A model generated the notes under the pieces. That model saw only the letters and a list, made by a program, of their open reading frames with translations. It was not told where the DNA came from and did no database searches. Below, piece by piece: positions 46,971-57,583 of a DNA stretch of 64,000 nucleotides (the first letter of the stretch is position 1; each line of letters starts with the position of its first letter). This DNA comes from Amoebidium appalachense. Taxonomy: Eukaryota; Ichthyosporea. The translations under genes and the position numbers were made by a program. Location: positions 10,354,001-10,418,000 of the forward strand of contig CAVNZM010000003.1 of the NCBI GenBank assembly GCA_963693365.1. Direction: 5' to 3'.

Positions 46971-47701
46971 ACCCTCACCTCGTGCACCGTCCCCGCGCTT
47001 AACCTTCCTTTGCACATTCACACATTCACACATGGCGATCATATTCCCGTGGCGTTGATATTGGCGCTTACCTGAAATCATTATAAGCCTTGAAAAACAC
47101 ATCCGTATATATGTGAGTGCATATGTATGTACTGTTTCAAAAGTCTTCTCCGCACTGTTTTGGCCAGATAAAGCCGACGCAACCAACTTCGATTGTAGAT
47201 TCCTAGGAATGTACTACCCACTCGCTGTACATGTAGCTACGTCATAACTATAAAATAGCCGGTATAGTATTACTACGCGGCAGGAGCAAAAAAGGTATGT
47301 CAGATAGCTCACAGGGAGACAGAGAAAGCACTCAAAATGACAACCTAGAATAGCAATCATTCCCTGCGCAGGCGTGACGATAAGCTCTGACGATATCGAT
47401 GTCCTGGGGATGAATGTTTGCAACGACTCAATATGAAGTGTACATGGATGGACGATGTTACTTCGCATGCAGAGGCGAGGTGCGAAGTACATGCGTAAGA
47501 GACAAAAACTAAGGTAGGTGGCACATATAACGTGAGACTATATTCCACTAAAACCTTTGTAGATGCGCCGCAGTGGGTACATACAGACATACATGCGACA
47601 TCGAAATGTGATGGGAATATGAATTCGAACACGGATGAAAGTCGGATGGGGGACGGATGCTCACAGCTTTCGTTGACGAGAACTATGTTTTGGACAAGGA
47701 A
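46971..47701. other. Unique sequence without a recognised gene
   Basis: Roughly 730 bp of normal-complexity DNA with short frames on both strands; none resembles a known protein. Confidence 0.5.
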
Positions 47702-47904
47702 GGACTTCACTTTCTCTTCGATCTCTTAGCTGTCACGTCAACTTTTTTTCCCGATTCTTCACCATGGCAGGTATATAAAGGCTTTCGTTTTTTTTTTTTT
47801 GTGGACTTCACTTTCACTTCGATCTCTTAGCTGTCACGTCAACTTTTCCCCCCAATTCTTCACCATGGCAGGTATATAAAGGCCTTCGTTTTTTTCTTTT
47901 TGTG
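47702..47904 (+). promoter_or_regulatory. Tandemly duplicated 101-bp module carrying an ATG, a donor-like site and a TATA box
   Basis: Units 47702-47802 and 47803-47904 share TGTCACGTCAAC, TTCTTCACCATGGCAG and GTATATAAAGGC. TATATAAAG is a good TATA box. Equally, ACCATGGCAG|GTATAT could be a tiny first exon with a donor. AATAAA at 48663-48668 might end a transcript begun here. Frames between (47945-48148, for example) are unrecognised. Confidence 0.4.
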
Positions 47905-48837
47905 GTGGGAGGGAGTCCCATTCAGGGGAACCTGACTGCAGCGTGTGTGGTGTGGCCTGGTGTTTTCCTACTGCTGTGAGAGTGTGGGGGCATCTCCCTT
48001 TCGCGGAGTTTCTCGCTTGAGAAGTGGTTTCTTCAACGCCTGGTGGTCCACTGCAACCTATGGTAACTTCTACACGCTGTCTACGCTTCTACGCGACCTA
48101 TTGGCGGTGGGCTGCTGCAACTTCTTCAGCTACTTCTGCGATGCGTAGGTGGAGGGGCGGCTACTTGGTCGTCGGGAAGCTTTCCAAGTGACTGCCAGTC
48201 CTTAGCCTCCAGTCGTATGGCAATAGCCGGGTTTGCTTGCATGCATTCTGTAATTGTGTTTTTCTGTGTGTCCTGCCACAACTAGGCCACCTTATCAGAG
48301 AGCTAGATGCAGTTTCTCCGGGTTATCTAGGGGCCGGGCCCGTTGGGATTGTTTTTTAGCTCAGATTTGGTCTGCATTGCTCTTTTAGAGGCTGACTTGC
48401 TTGCTGTGCCTCGGTAGATTTTGAGGGGGGGCCTGTTGGGAAGCAGCAGTAATAATGTCTTCTTGCGGAGTGTGGTCTGGTCAACATCGATGCATATGAC
48501 TAGTTGGAGCAAACTAGTTTCACGATTACACGTACACTTACGGTTTTGCCCGCTGGTGTCCTTTGTCACTTGTCGCTTTATTTTTATTTCGTAGCTTTGG
48601 CTTTTTCAGTTCTATTGGTGGTTATGTAGCCTGTGGCTGCACGTTGCCTTCATCAACGGATCAATAAACCCGAGTCAAAAGAAAGAAAAAAAAAGACTGA
48701 GGACGCCAGGTCCCGGAAGCCCCATTTACATAGTGATGTTTATTGATCTGGGGGGCTTCAGAGAGAGAGAGACGAAAGGAAGGTATGTATCCTTGTACAC
48801 TGATTTGATTGGCCAGATCCTGGATCAATAAGTTGAA
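47905..48837. other. Unique sequence ending in a polyadenylation signal
   Basis: No recognisable protein. GGATCAATAAAC at about 48659 resembles the CGGATCAATAAAATG of the first recombinase element (17141), and GGATCAATAAG recurs at 48822. It may be non-coding terminal sequence of the second recombinase element. Confidence 0.4.
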
Positions 48838-48971
48838 CATCACTCACTCGTGCTTGCCTCATGCCCCCCGTGTCCGTGGAGTGCAGGCCGTCGTGCCTGC
48901 ACCCAACTTGAAGGGGCTGGCCGAGGCGGGGGTCGCCAGGGGGGTCCATGCCATGAGCCCCCCCCGCACCA
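48838..48971 (-). repeat. Direct repeat copy 2 of the second recombinase element
   Basis: 134 bp, repeated at 49365-49493 with small indels. Together with that copy it forms the downstream direct-repeat pair. Confidence 0.88.
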
Positions 48972-49209
48972 GCCGGGGCTGGGCCCCGCCTCGACATGCT
49001 TTATTGCCGCTGCAATCGGGCTGTGAGCCAGTCACAGTCGCATACGTACACCGTCATGTATACAGACTGAGAGGTGGGTGGGTGGGAGCCGCCGTGTGCT
49101 AGCCACCGAAAACGTAATCGTGCTAACAAAAACCGTACGTGCAGCACACGGCGAAAACGAAGGTGGCCTGCATCTGCAGTGTGCTGCGCCGGAAATACCG
49201 GCGCTGGTG

Positions 49210-49227
49210 GCGCCTGACGTCAGGCGC
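49210..49227. promoter_or_regulatory. 18-bp perfect palindrome with a central CRE
   Basis: GCGCCTGACGTCAGGCGC is perfectly self-complementary and contains TGACGTCA. A second CRE lies at 49281-49288 in the same GC-rich spacer between the two direct repeats, the position of a promoter in a retroelement terminal repeat. Confidence 0.45.
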
Positions 49228-49364
49228 TGCGCCAGACCGATGTCAGCCGCCGCTGCGGCTGCGCCTGGCGCCGCGGCCCGTGACGTCATGGGCCGCCCGG
49301 CTGCCTGCGCCGAAGTGCTCCGTGAAACATCTTTCATCTGCTGCGCATATGAAACGTACATTCA

Positions 49365-49493
49365 CATCACTCACTCGTGCTTGCCTCATGCCCCCCGTGT
49401 CCGTGGAGTGCAGGCCGTCGTGCCTGCACCCAAGGGGCTGGCCGAGGCGGGGGCCGCCAGGGGGGGTCCATGCCATGAGCCCCCCCCGCACCA
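49365..49493 (-). repeat. Direct repeat copy 1 of the second recombinase element
   Basis: 129-bp partner of 48838-48971. On the minus strand it begins about 10 bp after the recombinase stop, as in the first element. Confidence 0.88.
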
Positions 49494-49503
49494 CAAGGCC
49501 CCC

Positions 49504-50621
49504 CTACTGCGATGTAGGGGGTCCGCCCCAAGGTCCCGTGGCGAGGCCCTGGTGTGACCAGACGGTGGCAATGGAGGCTTGCACGTCGCGGTGGGGCAGC
49601 CGGATGTAGACCATGAATGCGTCTGATGCCCAGCGGCCAAGGGCTTTGATGGTGGCGTCAGGTAGGCCCGCTCTTTCAGCTGCAGTGGCCCCCCCTATGC
49701 GCAGGCTGTGGCCAGCGTACCGGTCGGGGTCGTAGCCCGCATGGTGTAGAGCTGTGCGGAAACCGGCGATGAAGGTGCTCTTGAGGTAAGGGCTGCCGTC
49801 GACGCTGAACAGGGGTGCATCTGGGTGGATGCCTGCCCTGGTTGACGAGACCCCCAGGAAGAGGGCTAGATTGGCTGCTGGGCAGAAGGAAGGCTCCTCC
49901 GGGAAGGCGGGCACCCGGATGGTAACACCCTTGCCCGTGGGGTCGGTCTTAGATGTCGGCAGGAAGACTGTTGCCCCAATCAGGCGGCCATCCTGCCATA
50001 GGAGCTGGACGTCGCGACGCTTGGCGTGAAGGAGGGGGTTGAACTTGGCCGCAGATTTGGACGTGAACTCGCCCGAGCGCAGGAGGCACGAGCTGCCAAG
50101 CAGCAGGGCAGCCCACAGACGCAGGGCCTCCAATGAAGAGCCCGGTTGGATGACTGGGAGGAGGGCGCGGAGGTCGGCTGGGAGGAGGGGCTCGAGCACT
50201 CGTTTGGGCCGGTGGCTGCCTTCCAGCAGCAGGAAGCGGCCAGCCCCGCGGATAAACCACTGAAGGCTCTGCTGGCCGGAGCCCGCTGGTGGTGCCATGC
50301 CCAAGCTGCGGTGCAGGCTGTTGACGGCGGAGACGATGCTGGGCATGGTCCGGGCTTGCACCGCACGCATGGCGCACCAGGCAAGGAACAGCTGCACTTG
50401 GGCTGGGCAGGCTGGCAGGTAGCCACCATCAGGATTGCGGCAGTCCATTGCGTAGATGAAGTCGATAAACTGGCGCTGGTAGGACGAGTAGGAGGACTCC
50501 GTGCTGTCGCCCACTGACAGCCGAGTGATGGTTCGGGCCACCTCCGGGACACGGGCCAAAACCTCGGGGGTGAACCACTGGGCAAGCCTACCATGGTCGC
50601 CACCAAAGGGGAGCAAGCCAC
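49504..50621 (-). CDS. Tyrosine recombinase, DIRS/Ngaro- or Crypton-like, apparently intact catalytic exon
   Basis: About 371 codons from a CTGCAG acceptor at 50622 to the stop at 49504. No ATG stands at the start, so an upstream exon probably exists. The N-terminal SAM-like core-binding region includes STESSYSSYQRQFIDFIYAM and TMPSIVSAVNSLHRSLGM. The catalytic domain has Arg in [11 protein letters not shown], Lys in LPTSKTD, His and Arg in GHSLRIGGAT, Trp in GRWASD and the nucleophile Tyr in FMVYIRL. It would catalyse strand exchange for integration of a circular intermediate. No reverse transcriptase ORF is attached. The first two thirds are duplicated in truncated form at 56988-57583. Confidence 0.85.
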
Positions 50622-50974
50622 CTGCAGGGACAGAGCTGTGTGAGCATCATGCCTAGTCTAAGAGTCCCAGGGGGGGGGGGGGGGGGGTAAAGGCAACGAG
50701 CGGGGTGGGCGGCAGGCAAGCGGGTGCACAGGCAGGCAGACAGAGGGGGGGGGGGGGGGGGGGGGGAGGGGGGGGGGGGGGGGGGGGCGTAGCTAAAGGG
50801 CAGAGGATGCATGCAGCGCTGGCAGGGAGGGCGGGGGAAGGGGAGGGGGGGGTATGCGCGCACAAGCCGCGGTGTAGGCGTGCGTGTGTGTGCGCTAGTG
50901 TGTGGGTGTGTATGAGCATGTGTGTGTAACACCGAGGTTAAGCATGCACGATCGAAGGGGCGGGTGGAGGGGTG
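50622..50974. other. Spacer between the recombinase exon and copia 1
   Basis: G-runs at 50670-50687 and 50743-50787 and GT-rich DNA; probably the recombinase gene's upstream intron. Repeated at 57584-57916. Confidence 0.7.
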
Positions 50975-51902
50975 TGTTGAAATACGTAGTATCTACATAG
51001 TATGGTAAGATCTTCTCAGTTTGTGTTATGTTTCAGTTCATATGCTTAGTGTATATGCCACACTCCTATTATGTAAAGTGAAGCATCGATCTCCGATATG
51101 CTTGTATACTTGTAATCGTGTTGTATCGGCTCTAATCGTGTATTGTAATATCGATTAGAATATTTATATGTGTGTACACGGATCCACCCACTCAGGGAGA
51201 GACGTGTACATGTTCGTGTGTACATAAATATCTCTGGTTATAGTTATGCTATTACTATCTTGTTTGTTGATCTGTGCTCTCTTTTCCTTCCTCTTTCTCC
51301 TTCCTTATTTTCTTTTCTTTCTCTCTTTGTCATCATGTGTATAATCGTATTTCTTTTCTACTAATATATGTTAGGTAGATTTGTGTTACTTAATACGTGT
51401 TCATTGGACGGTAACACACTTAGGCTACACTTAGAATAGCATGTGTGTTTAGACTTCATTAATTTACTTTAGTTTTCATGTGTTGCCGGGCTTTAACCAA
51501 TCATCAAGGTTAAGTGTGATATGTCTGAGTCTTTTCAGTATGTCATAGGTTAGAACTTCCTTGATGATGACACGAGTTGACCTTAACTAGTGTCTGTGTC
51601 CTATCGTGTGCGTCTCCGCGTACCGGATCTCTCTGAAAGCAATTGGTTCTTAGTGATTGGTTTCTATTAGAGATAGATCTGATTTCCGACTGGTCGGAAA
51701 TCATGTATGGATTGGACTTAGAGGAATTTCAGGTATTTATTCGAAGATCAGAATAAATTCAGTTCAGTCGTGTCTAAACATTGATGTCTGTTGTGTACAC
51801 TGCTCCGATCGTTCCGTGCTTTGTTGTTGTGTGTGTCTGTGGTGTTTTTACACTGCACCACTGTGTCTCTGCTTTCATCCCAAATATTTATATAATTTAA
51901 CA
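50975..51902 (+). repeat. Copia 1, 5' LTR (928 bp)
   Basis: Starts TGTTGAAATACG and ends TTTAACA, giving TGTT...AACA termini, directly followed by the primer-binding site. The start is fixed by the 3' LTR, where a purine tract precedes TGTTGTAATACG at 56814. Compared with the 3' LTRs it has ATAGTATGG in place of ATATGG and lacks GGCCGGGCAG. Confidence 0.8.
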
Positions 51903-51915
51903 GGTTATGCAGCCC
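51903..51915 (+). promoter_or_regulatory. Copia 1 primer-binding site for an initiator-Met tRNA half
   Basis: GGTTATGCAGCCC follows the LTR directly. Its complement GGGCTGCATAACC reads as an anticodon stem-loop with a CAT anticodon, as in Drosophila copia, which primes from a half-molecule of initiator tRNA rather than from the 3' CCA end. Confidence 0.65.
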
Positions 51916-51964
51916 TTTTGCACGCTCCCTACACACATCTAGAACTAGCGCTCGTTTTTCAATC

Positions 51965-54545
51965 ATGGATCCAAACAAAACTGGCGTAAACAAAATCACC
52001 ATGTGGAAAGGTGAAGGGAAGACTGGTGAGTCCCGATAGCAAAACCACCTATTTTCAATGGGAAATCATTTTTCTCGGCATGATGACCGGCACTAAAGGT
52101 GTCCGACTCGTGGATGTTGTACTTGCTGACAACTACGTCCCCCCTACCACCGTCGCGGTTGACGGTGAACCCCCCTTCTACGGCTACGGCACTACCGCGG
52201 AACTCAAGGAGGCCCGCAATTGCCTCCTGCTCCATATGATACAGAACATCGACCCTTCCGTTCTCACCACCGTTGCCCAGTACCGTATTGGCATGGACCC
52301 TGAACGGGCCATGTGGAAATTCCGTCAACACTACCTCCAAGGCAAACCCGATCAGATCCGCATCCTTCACCGTCAGTGGGATGCCTGTGCCCTTCAGCCC
52401 GGTGAATCATTCACCACCTAGTACCTGAGTCGTCTGCAGACCATCGTGAACCAGCTCCAGTCCCTCCAAGATGAGTCCATTCACTTCACTCGTCTAGCTG
52501 AGAAGTTCTTCAATGAACTCACCACCAGAGACGACCTCACCCCTGAGTTCAACCGTCTTATCGAAGACTATCACTTCGGTGATAAGCTATTCCCCGACTT
52601 CGAGTCCCTCCACAACCACGTCAAGGGCATCGAGTTACGTCAAGACCTCAAGATGCAACTCCGGAGCAACCGTGCCCACCGTGCCTCCAAGTCCAGCATG
52701 GCATTAAATGCCAGTGCTCCCCCCCGTGATCTTCCTCGCCGTGACTTACGCACCCGACTTGACCGTACCTCTGGCACGGACCTCCGAACTCGTCTCTCCC
52801 GTCAGCACACCCGATCCCGTTCCCCCCACCGGCCTGCCTTCCGGTCCACGTCTCGTTCCCCCAGTCGTTCCCGTTTCTCGGGTTCCCGTCGTTCTGATTC
52901 CCCGGCTCGTTCTAACACCCCGTCCGTGAAAGCATGCTCCTACTGCCACGAGCCTGATCACACGATCATCGATTGCCCTGAGCCGAAATGCCGTATGTCC
53001 AGACACAACCGTTCCCGTCAAGGCAGTGAGAAATCTGTCTCCTTTGCTTTCTCGGCATACAATGCTAGCTCCGTCCCCGTGTCCTCCGACCCTGCCTGGG
53101 ATTCCGGGTGTAACATGACTGTCTGCCCCACCCGTGAGTTCTTCCATGACCTCACTCCCCTTCCGACACCGACTCCCGTTGCTGCCTTCAATGGCACCCC
53201 CGTCTTGGCCACCCACACCGGCCATATCGTCATCAACACCACCACCGACCATGGCACTGCCACCCTTACCATTGAAGCCTACTACACCCCGTCTGGCCAG
53301 GCCTTCCTCATCTCAACATCCCAAGCTGCTGCCCAATACATCAAGGGTGATTTGAATGATGCCTCCACTCCGTCATTCCTCTTCGACCGACTCACCGGTC
53401 GTCATCTCGTCAACCTCCGTCTACACAACGGTCTGTATTACTTCAAGGACTACACCATTCAACCACCCACTCGTCCTGTGGCTCTGGCTGCCACTACCAG
53501 TGTTAACCCATCCATCTGGCACCATCGTCTGGGGCACCGTGCTATGACCAGCATCAAGGACATGGTGAAACACGACCTTGTTATTGGTCTCCCCTCCTCT
53601 GTCCTCGACTGTGATGTTCCTGATTGTCATGGCTGCATTATGGGTAAAACCACCAAGGCTCCGTTCAAGGGTGACCGTCCTCACTCCAACATCCCCGGTC
53701 ATGAATGGCATTGGGATTTTTTTGAGCCTACCACAACATCGTACGGAGGTTCCAAGGTTGCTCTCGTCACTGTCTGCCGTGCCTCTGGACTCGTCAAGAT
53801 CTACCCGATGGCCGACCGTACCACCACCCTGGACATTCTCACAGCTCACACCAACCTCGTTGCCACCCATGCCCCCTCCAAAGTTGGTGTCTACCACTTC
53901 GACTCCGGCTCTGAGTTCACCTCCAAGGCTACCCGTGCTTTTTGCCTCTCCCAGGGCATCAAGGCCAGCTATGCTCCGGTGGACTGCCCTCAACTGAACG
54001 GCTATGTTGAACGTCGTATGCGGTTCCTCCAAGAGATTGTCCGTTGCCTCCTCCATCAAGTCCAAGATCAGTCTCTGTCCCCCAAACTGTGGGCTGAGGC
54101 CCTCCAACATGCCGCCTACATCATCAACGTCACCCCGTCCACGACTGCCAATGGTCGTACACCATTCGAGGTTTTCTACGGTGTCAAGCCCGACATCTCC
54201 GAGCTCAAAGTGTTCGGTTGCCCTGCCTACACTCATGTGCCAGCCTCTAAACGGAACAAGCTGGCCCCCACCGTCAAACTCGGCATGTATATCGGCTATG
54301 ATCTTCAATCACACTGCCACCGGATCTTCAATCCCACCACCCATCGCGGCGTCGGCCTCTTCCGTGATGTGATTTTCGACGAATCCGCTTATCTCCCGTC
54401 CGACATTCCATCAACACTTCCGACCCTCGACACCACTGCTACCTCGACCATCCCACCCCCCACAGTTGACACTGAAGATGATGTTTGTCTGGTGTACTCT
54501 GGCCCCCCTCCTGCCATCGTCGTTCCCCCGACACCCCCCCCCCAC
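51965..54545 (+). CDS. Copia 1 gag-protease-integrase, with an early frameshift and an in-frame amber codon
   Basis: The ATG at 51965 (MDPNKTGVNKITMWKGEG) goes out of frame within 25 codons. Gag continues in frame 52011-52421 (TTYFQWEIIFLGMMTGTKG), then meets TAG at 52419-52421 and continues in the same frame. Features in order: Arg/Ser-rich region, CCHC knuckle (CSYCHEPDHTIIDC, about 52930-52970), protease active site (DPAWDSGCNMTVC), the integrase zinc site (WHHRLGH, CHGC), and the D, D and E of WHWDFFEPTT, YHFDSGSEF and NGYVERRMRF. The frame is lost at a C-run near 54534. The same lesions are in copy 2. Confidence 0.88.
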
Positions 54546-56388
54546 CGGCCCCCCTGCCCCCGTGCCCGTCCAGCCTGCCGACCCTCATCCTGCCCCTGGC
54601 AACGTCACACCCATCCGACCCGGCTCCCCCGACAACTTCCACTCGGCCCCGTCCAGCCCGGAGGTTGCCCCCCCTGCAATTCCGAACTTCCAAGTTCCCC
54701 CCCCCCCGTCTCCACCTCCCCCGGTTCCTGCACCCCGTCGTTCTGCCCGTCTACAGGGCAAGGTTGGATTTCAAGCCACCACCACCCTCTCAGTCCCCCC
54801 CGGTCCCCCCATCAACATCGACCAACTACCCAAACTTGCCCGTCAACTGTGTTCCGGACCCAATGATGACCAGGTCAAGTCAGCCCTGACTGCTGAGTAT
54901 CAAGCCTTCGTCGACAAAGACATCTTTGAACTTGTTGACCCTCCCCCTGGTGCTAACATCGTCGGCTTCAAGTGGATTGTCTCCGAGAAAACTCTCAACT
55001 CGGCTGGTGACACCAAGATCAAGGCACGTGGTGTTGCTCAAGGCTTCAGTCAGCAATACGGTGTTGACTATGAGTTGATTGAGAGCCCTGTCATCCGTCC
55101 GGCTGCTCTCCGTGCTATCCTAGCTCTGGCCGTTGTTGAAGGTCATGACATCCATCAACTCGACGTGTCTACGGCCTTTCTCAACAGCCCACTCACCGAG
55201 ACCATCTACATGAAACAACCCCCGGGATTCATCACCATGGCCACACTTGGCAAGGTCTGGAGACTCAAGAAAGCTCTGTACGGCCTCAAGCAAGCCTCCA
55301 AGGCTTGGTACGACTTCCTCGACGGCATTCTTCTTGCCCATGGCCTGACCCGTACTAAGACCGACCCGTGCATCTACCTCCGGTTCTTCCCCAACAACGA
55401 TGTGGTTCGGGCTGGTAACTACGTTGACGACTCCACCATCACCAACACCCGGGGTTCTACTGCTGCCAGTGACCTGGCTGCCCACATCAGCAAGATGGCC
55501 AGCTGTCGTATGAGTCCATTTGACCGTATGCTCCGAGTCGGTGTTGATTTTAATCACTCTGGTACCCATCACCTCCACATGCACCAGAGGTCTTACATCA
55601 TGGATATCATCCACGACTTCAACCTCACCGATGCCAAGTCCAAGTCTACCCCCATCCCTGCAGGCACCACCGTCTCCCTGGCTGACTGCCCCCCCCAACC
55701 GTTCACCGTGCCCTACCGTGAGTTACTCGGCCGTCTCCTCTGGGTGGCACGGTGCACACGTCCCGACATTGCCTATGCCATCGGCTTCCTTGGTCGGTTC
55801 AGCACCAACCCCGGCAAGACTCACTGGGACCTTCTCCGTCGTGTGGCCCGGTACCTGCTCGGCACCATTGACCTTGGCATTGACTACAAGTACTCGGCCA
55901 CCCAGCCCCCCATACTCGAATGCTACACGGATGCTGACTTTGCTGGTTGTGCCGACAGCAAGAAGTCTACCACCGGCTACATCATCGAGTTTGCTGGTAT
56001 GCCCATCATCTGGTACTCCAAGATCCAGCCCATCACGGCCACCAGCACCACTGAGGCTGAGCTGATTGCTCTCAATGCTGGCACCCAAGAAGTTGCTTGG
56101 GTCCGTGACCTTTTCAAGGAACTCGGCTGCCCCATGCTTGCTCCGACTCCGGTGTACTGTGACAACCAGTCGACCATTGCCATCGTCAACTCCACCGGCA
56201 TCAAGCACCGTACCAAACACATTGCCGTCCGGTATCACAACACCAAGGACTACATTGCAAGTGGGGATGTGGTTGTCCACTACGTTGAATCAGCCCACAA
56301 CTTAGCTGACATCCTCACCAAACCCCTCCCCGGCCCGAGTCATGTCAACCATCGTGCTAAACTTTGTCTGCCGGATATTGTGGATTGA
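54466..56388 (+). CDS. Copia 1 reverse transcriptase and RNase H
   Basis: Effective coding begins near 54545, in the +1 frame relative to integrase, with a Pro-rich linker. RT blocks: GFKWIVSEKTLNSAG, KARGVAQGFSQQ, IHQLDVSTAFLNS, KALYGLKQASKAWYDF and the catalytic GNYVDDSTI. RNase H: ECYTDADFAGCADSKKST, TSTTEAELIAL and PVYCDNQSTI supply its acidic residues. The frame ends HYVESAHNLADILTKPLPG and TGA at 56386. Compared with copy 2 it has 6 extra bases at about 55531 (ML-RV-GVDF against ML-GVDF). Confidence 0.92.
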   Translation: MTLKMMFVWCTLAPLLPSSFPRHPPPTGPPAPVPVQPADPHPAPGNVTPIRPGSPDNFHSAPSSPEVAPPAIPNFQVPPPPSPPPPVPAPRRSARLQGKVGFQATTTLSVPPGPPINIDQLPKLARQLCSGPNDDQVKSALTAEYQAFVDKDIFELVDPPPGANIVGFKWIVSEKTLNSAGDTKIKARGVAQGFSQQYGVDYELIESPVIRPAALRAILALAVVEGHDIHQLDVSTAFLNSPLTETIYMKQPPGFITMATLGKVWRLKKALYGLKQASKAWYDFLDGILLAHGLTRTKTDPCIYLRFFPNNDVVRAGNYVDDSTITNTRGSTAASDLAAHISKMASCRMSPFDRMLRVGVDFNHSGTHHLHMHQRSYIMDIIHDFNLTDAKSKSTPIPAGTTVSLADCPPQPFTVPYRELLGRLLWVARCTRPDIAYAIGFLGRFSTNPGKTHWDLLRRVARYLLGTIDLGIDYKYSATQPPILECYTDADFAGCADSKKSTTGYIIEFAGMPIIWYSKIQPITATSTTEAELIALNAGTQEVAWVRDLFKELGCPMLAPTPVYCDNQSTIAIVNSTGIKHRTKHIAVRYHNTKDYIASGDVVVHYVESAHNLADILTKPLPGPSHVNHRAKLCLPDIVD

Positions 56389-56813
56389 CCCGTCCTACTT
56401 CAAGAGTGATTTTCTAATGTTTACTACTTACTTTATTATAATCATTATTTCATATGTATATTGCCTTTGTGGGTATGCCCACTTAGGGTTTATATATAAG
56501 GTTTGACCTGTACCATCACTCTACTCTATCTTTCACTGGTTTAAAACCCAGTTAATCAAACCCCGACTATACACCTTATACATATTCGTTGTTTTTGCCC
56601 CGGTTCCTCCCCCCCCCCCCCCCCCCTCTCCCCCCCCCCCCCCCCCTTCCCCTCCCCCCCCCTCCCCCCCTTCTCCCCCCCCCCCCCCCCCCCCCCCCCC
56701 CGCGGGAAAAGTACACACTTTAATTTTTTTTTTCCGTTTCTGTTCTCAAGTGGGGAGATTTCACTAGTTCAGTGGGGATATGATAACACAAACTTCAAAG
56801 TCTTAAGTGGGGA
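56389..56813 (+). other. Copia 1 3' UTR with C-run block and repeated polypurine motif
   Basis: C-rich tract at 56609-56700, then AGTGGGGA three times (about 56750, 56771 and 56806). The last copy abuts the 3' LTR and is the likely polypurine tract. Confidence 0.75.
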
Positions 56814-56985
56814 TGTTGTAATACGTAGTATCTACATATGGTAAGATCTTCTCAGTTTGTGTTATGTTTCAGTTCATATGCTTAGTGTATATGCCACACT
56901 CCTATTATGGCCGGGCAGTATAAAGTGAAGCATCGATCTCCGATATGCTTGTATACTTGTAATCGTGTTGTATCGGCTCTAATCG
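56814..56985 (+). repeat. Copia 1, truncated 3' LTR
   Basis: 172 bp of LTR beginning TGTTGTAATACG and ending GGCTCTAATCG, where it joins recombinase sequence. This is the junction of the tandem duplication. Confidence 0.9.
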
Positions 56986-56987
56986 TT

Positions 56988-57583
56988 GGGGGTTGAGGGT
57001 TGAACTTGGCCGCAGATTTGGACGTGAACTCGCCCGAGCGCAGGAGGCACGAGCTGCCAAGCAGCAGGGCAGCCCACAGACGCAGGGCCTCCAATGAAGA
57101 GCCCGGTTGGATGACTGGGAGGAGGGCGCGGAGGTCGACTGGGGAGGAGGGGCTCGAGCACTCGTTTGGGCCGGTGGCTGCCTTCCAGCAGCAGGAAGCG
57201 GCTAGCCCCGCGGATAAACCACTGAAGGCTCTGCTGGCCGGAGCCCGCTGGTGGTGCCATGCCCAAGCTGCGGTGCAGGCTGTTGACGGCGGAGACGATG
57301 CTGGGCATGGTCCGGGCTTGCACCGCACGCATGGCGCACCAGGCAAGGAACAGCTGCACTTGGGCTGGGCAGGCTGGCAGGTAGCCACCATCAGGATTGC
57401 GGCAGTCCATTGCGTAGATGAAGTCGATAAACTGGCGCTGGTAGGACGAGTAGGAGGACTCCGTGCTGTCGCCCACTGACAGCCGAGTGATGGTGCGGGC
57501 CACCTCCGGGACACGGGCCAAAACCTCGGGGGTGAACCACTGGGCAAGCCTACCATGGTCGCCACCAAAGGGGAGCAAGCCAC
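56988..57583 (-). pseudogene. Truncated second copy of the tyrosine recombinase
   Basis: Matches 50036-50621 with a few changes, so only about the first 195 codons after the acceptor remain (through the first catalytic Arg, CLLRSGEF). The Lys, His-x-x-Arg and Tyr parts are missing. One extra G near 57145 shifts the frame within the shared part. Confidence 0.88.

Larger units (their letters stand above)
50975..56985 (+). mobile_element. Ty1/copia retrotransposon 1
   Basis: 5' LTR, primer-binding site, gag, protease, integrase, reverse transcriptase and RNase H in copia order, polypurine tracts and a 3' LTR cut off after 172 bp. It is the left unit of the 6.95-kb tandem duplication. Confidence 0.93.

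Noticed and set aside
50960-50980. Target-site duplication for copia 1
   Set aside because: The right end is cut by the tandem-duplication junction and copy 2's right end is outside the window, so none can be verified.
52746-53252. Long minus-strand frames inside the copia and LINE genes
   Set aside because: Shadow frames of strongly supported plus-strand coding with motif evidence.
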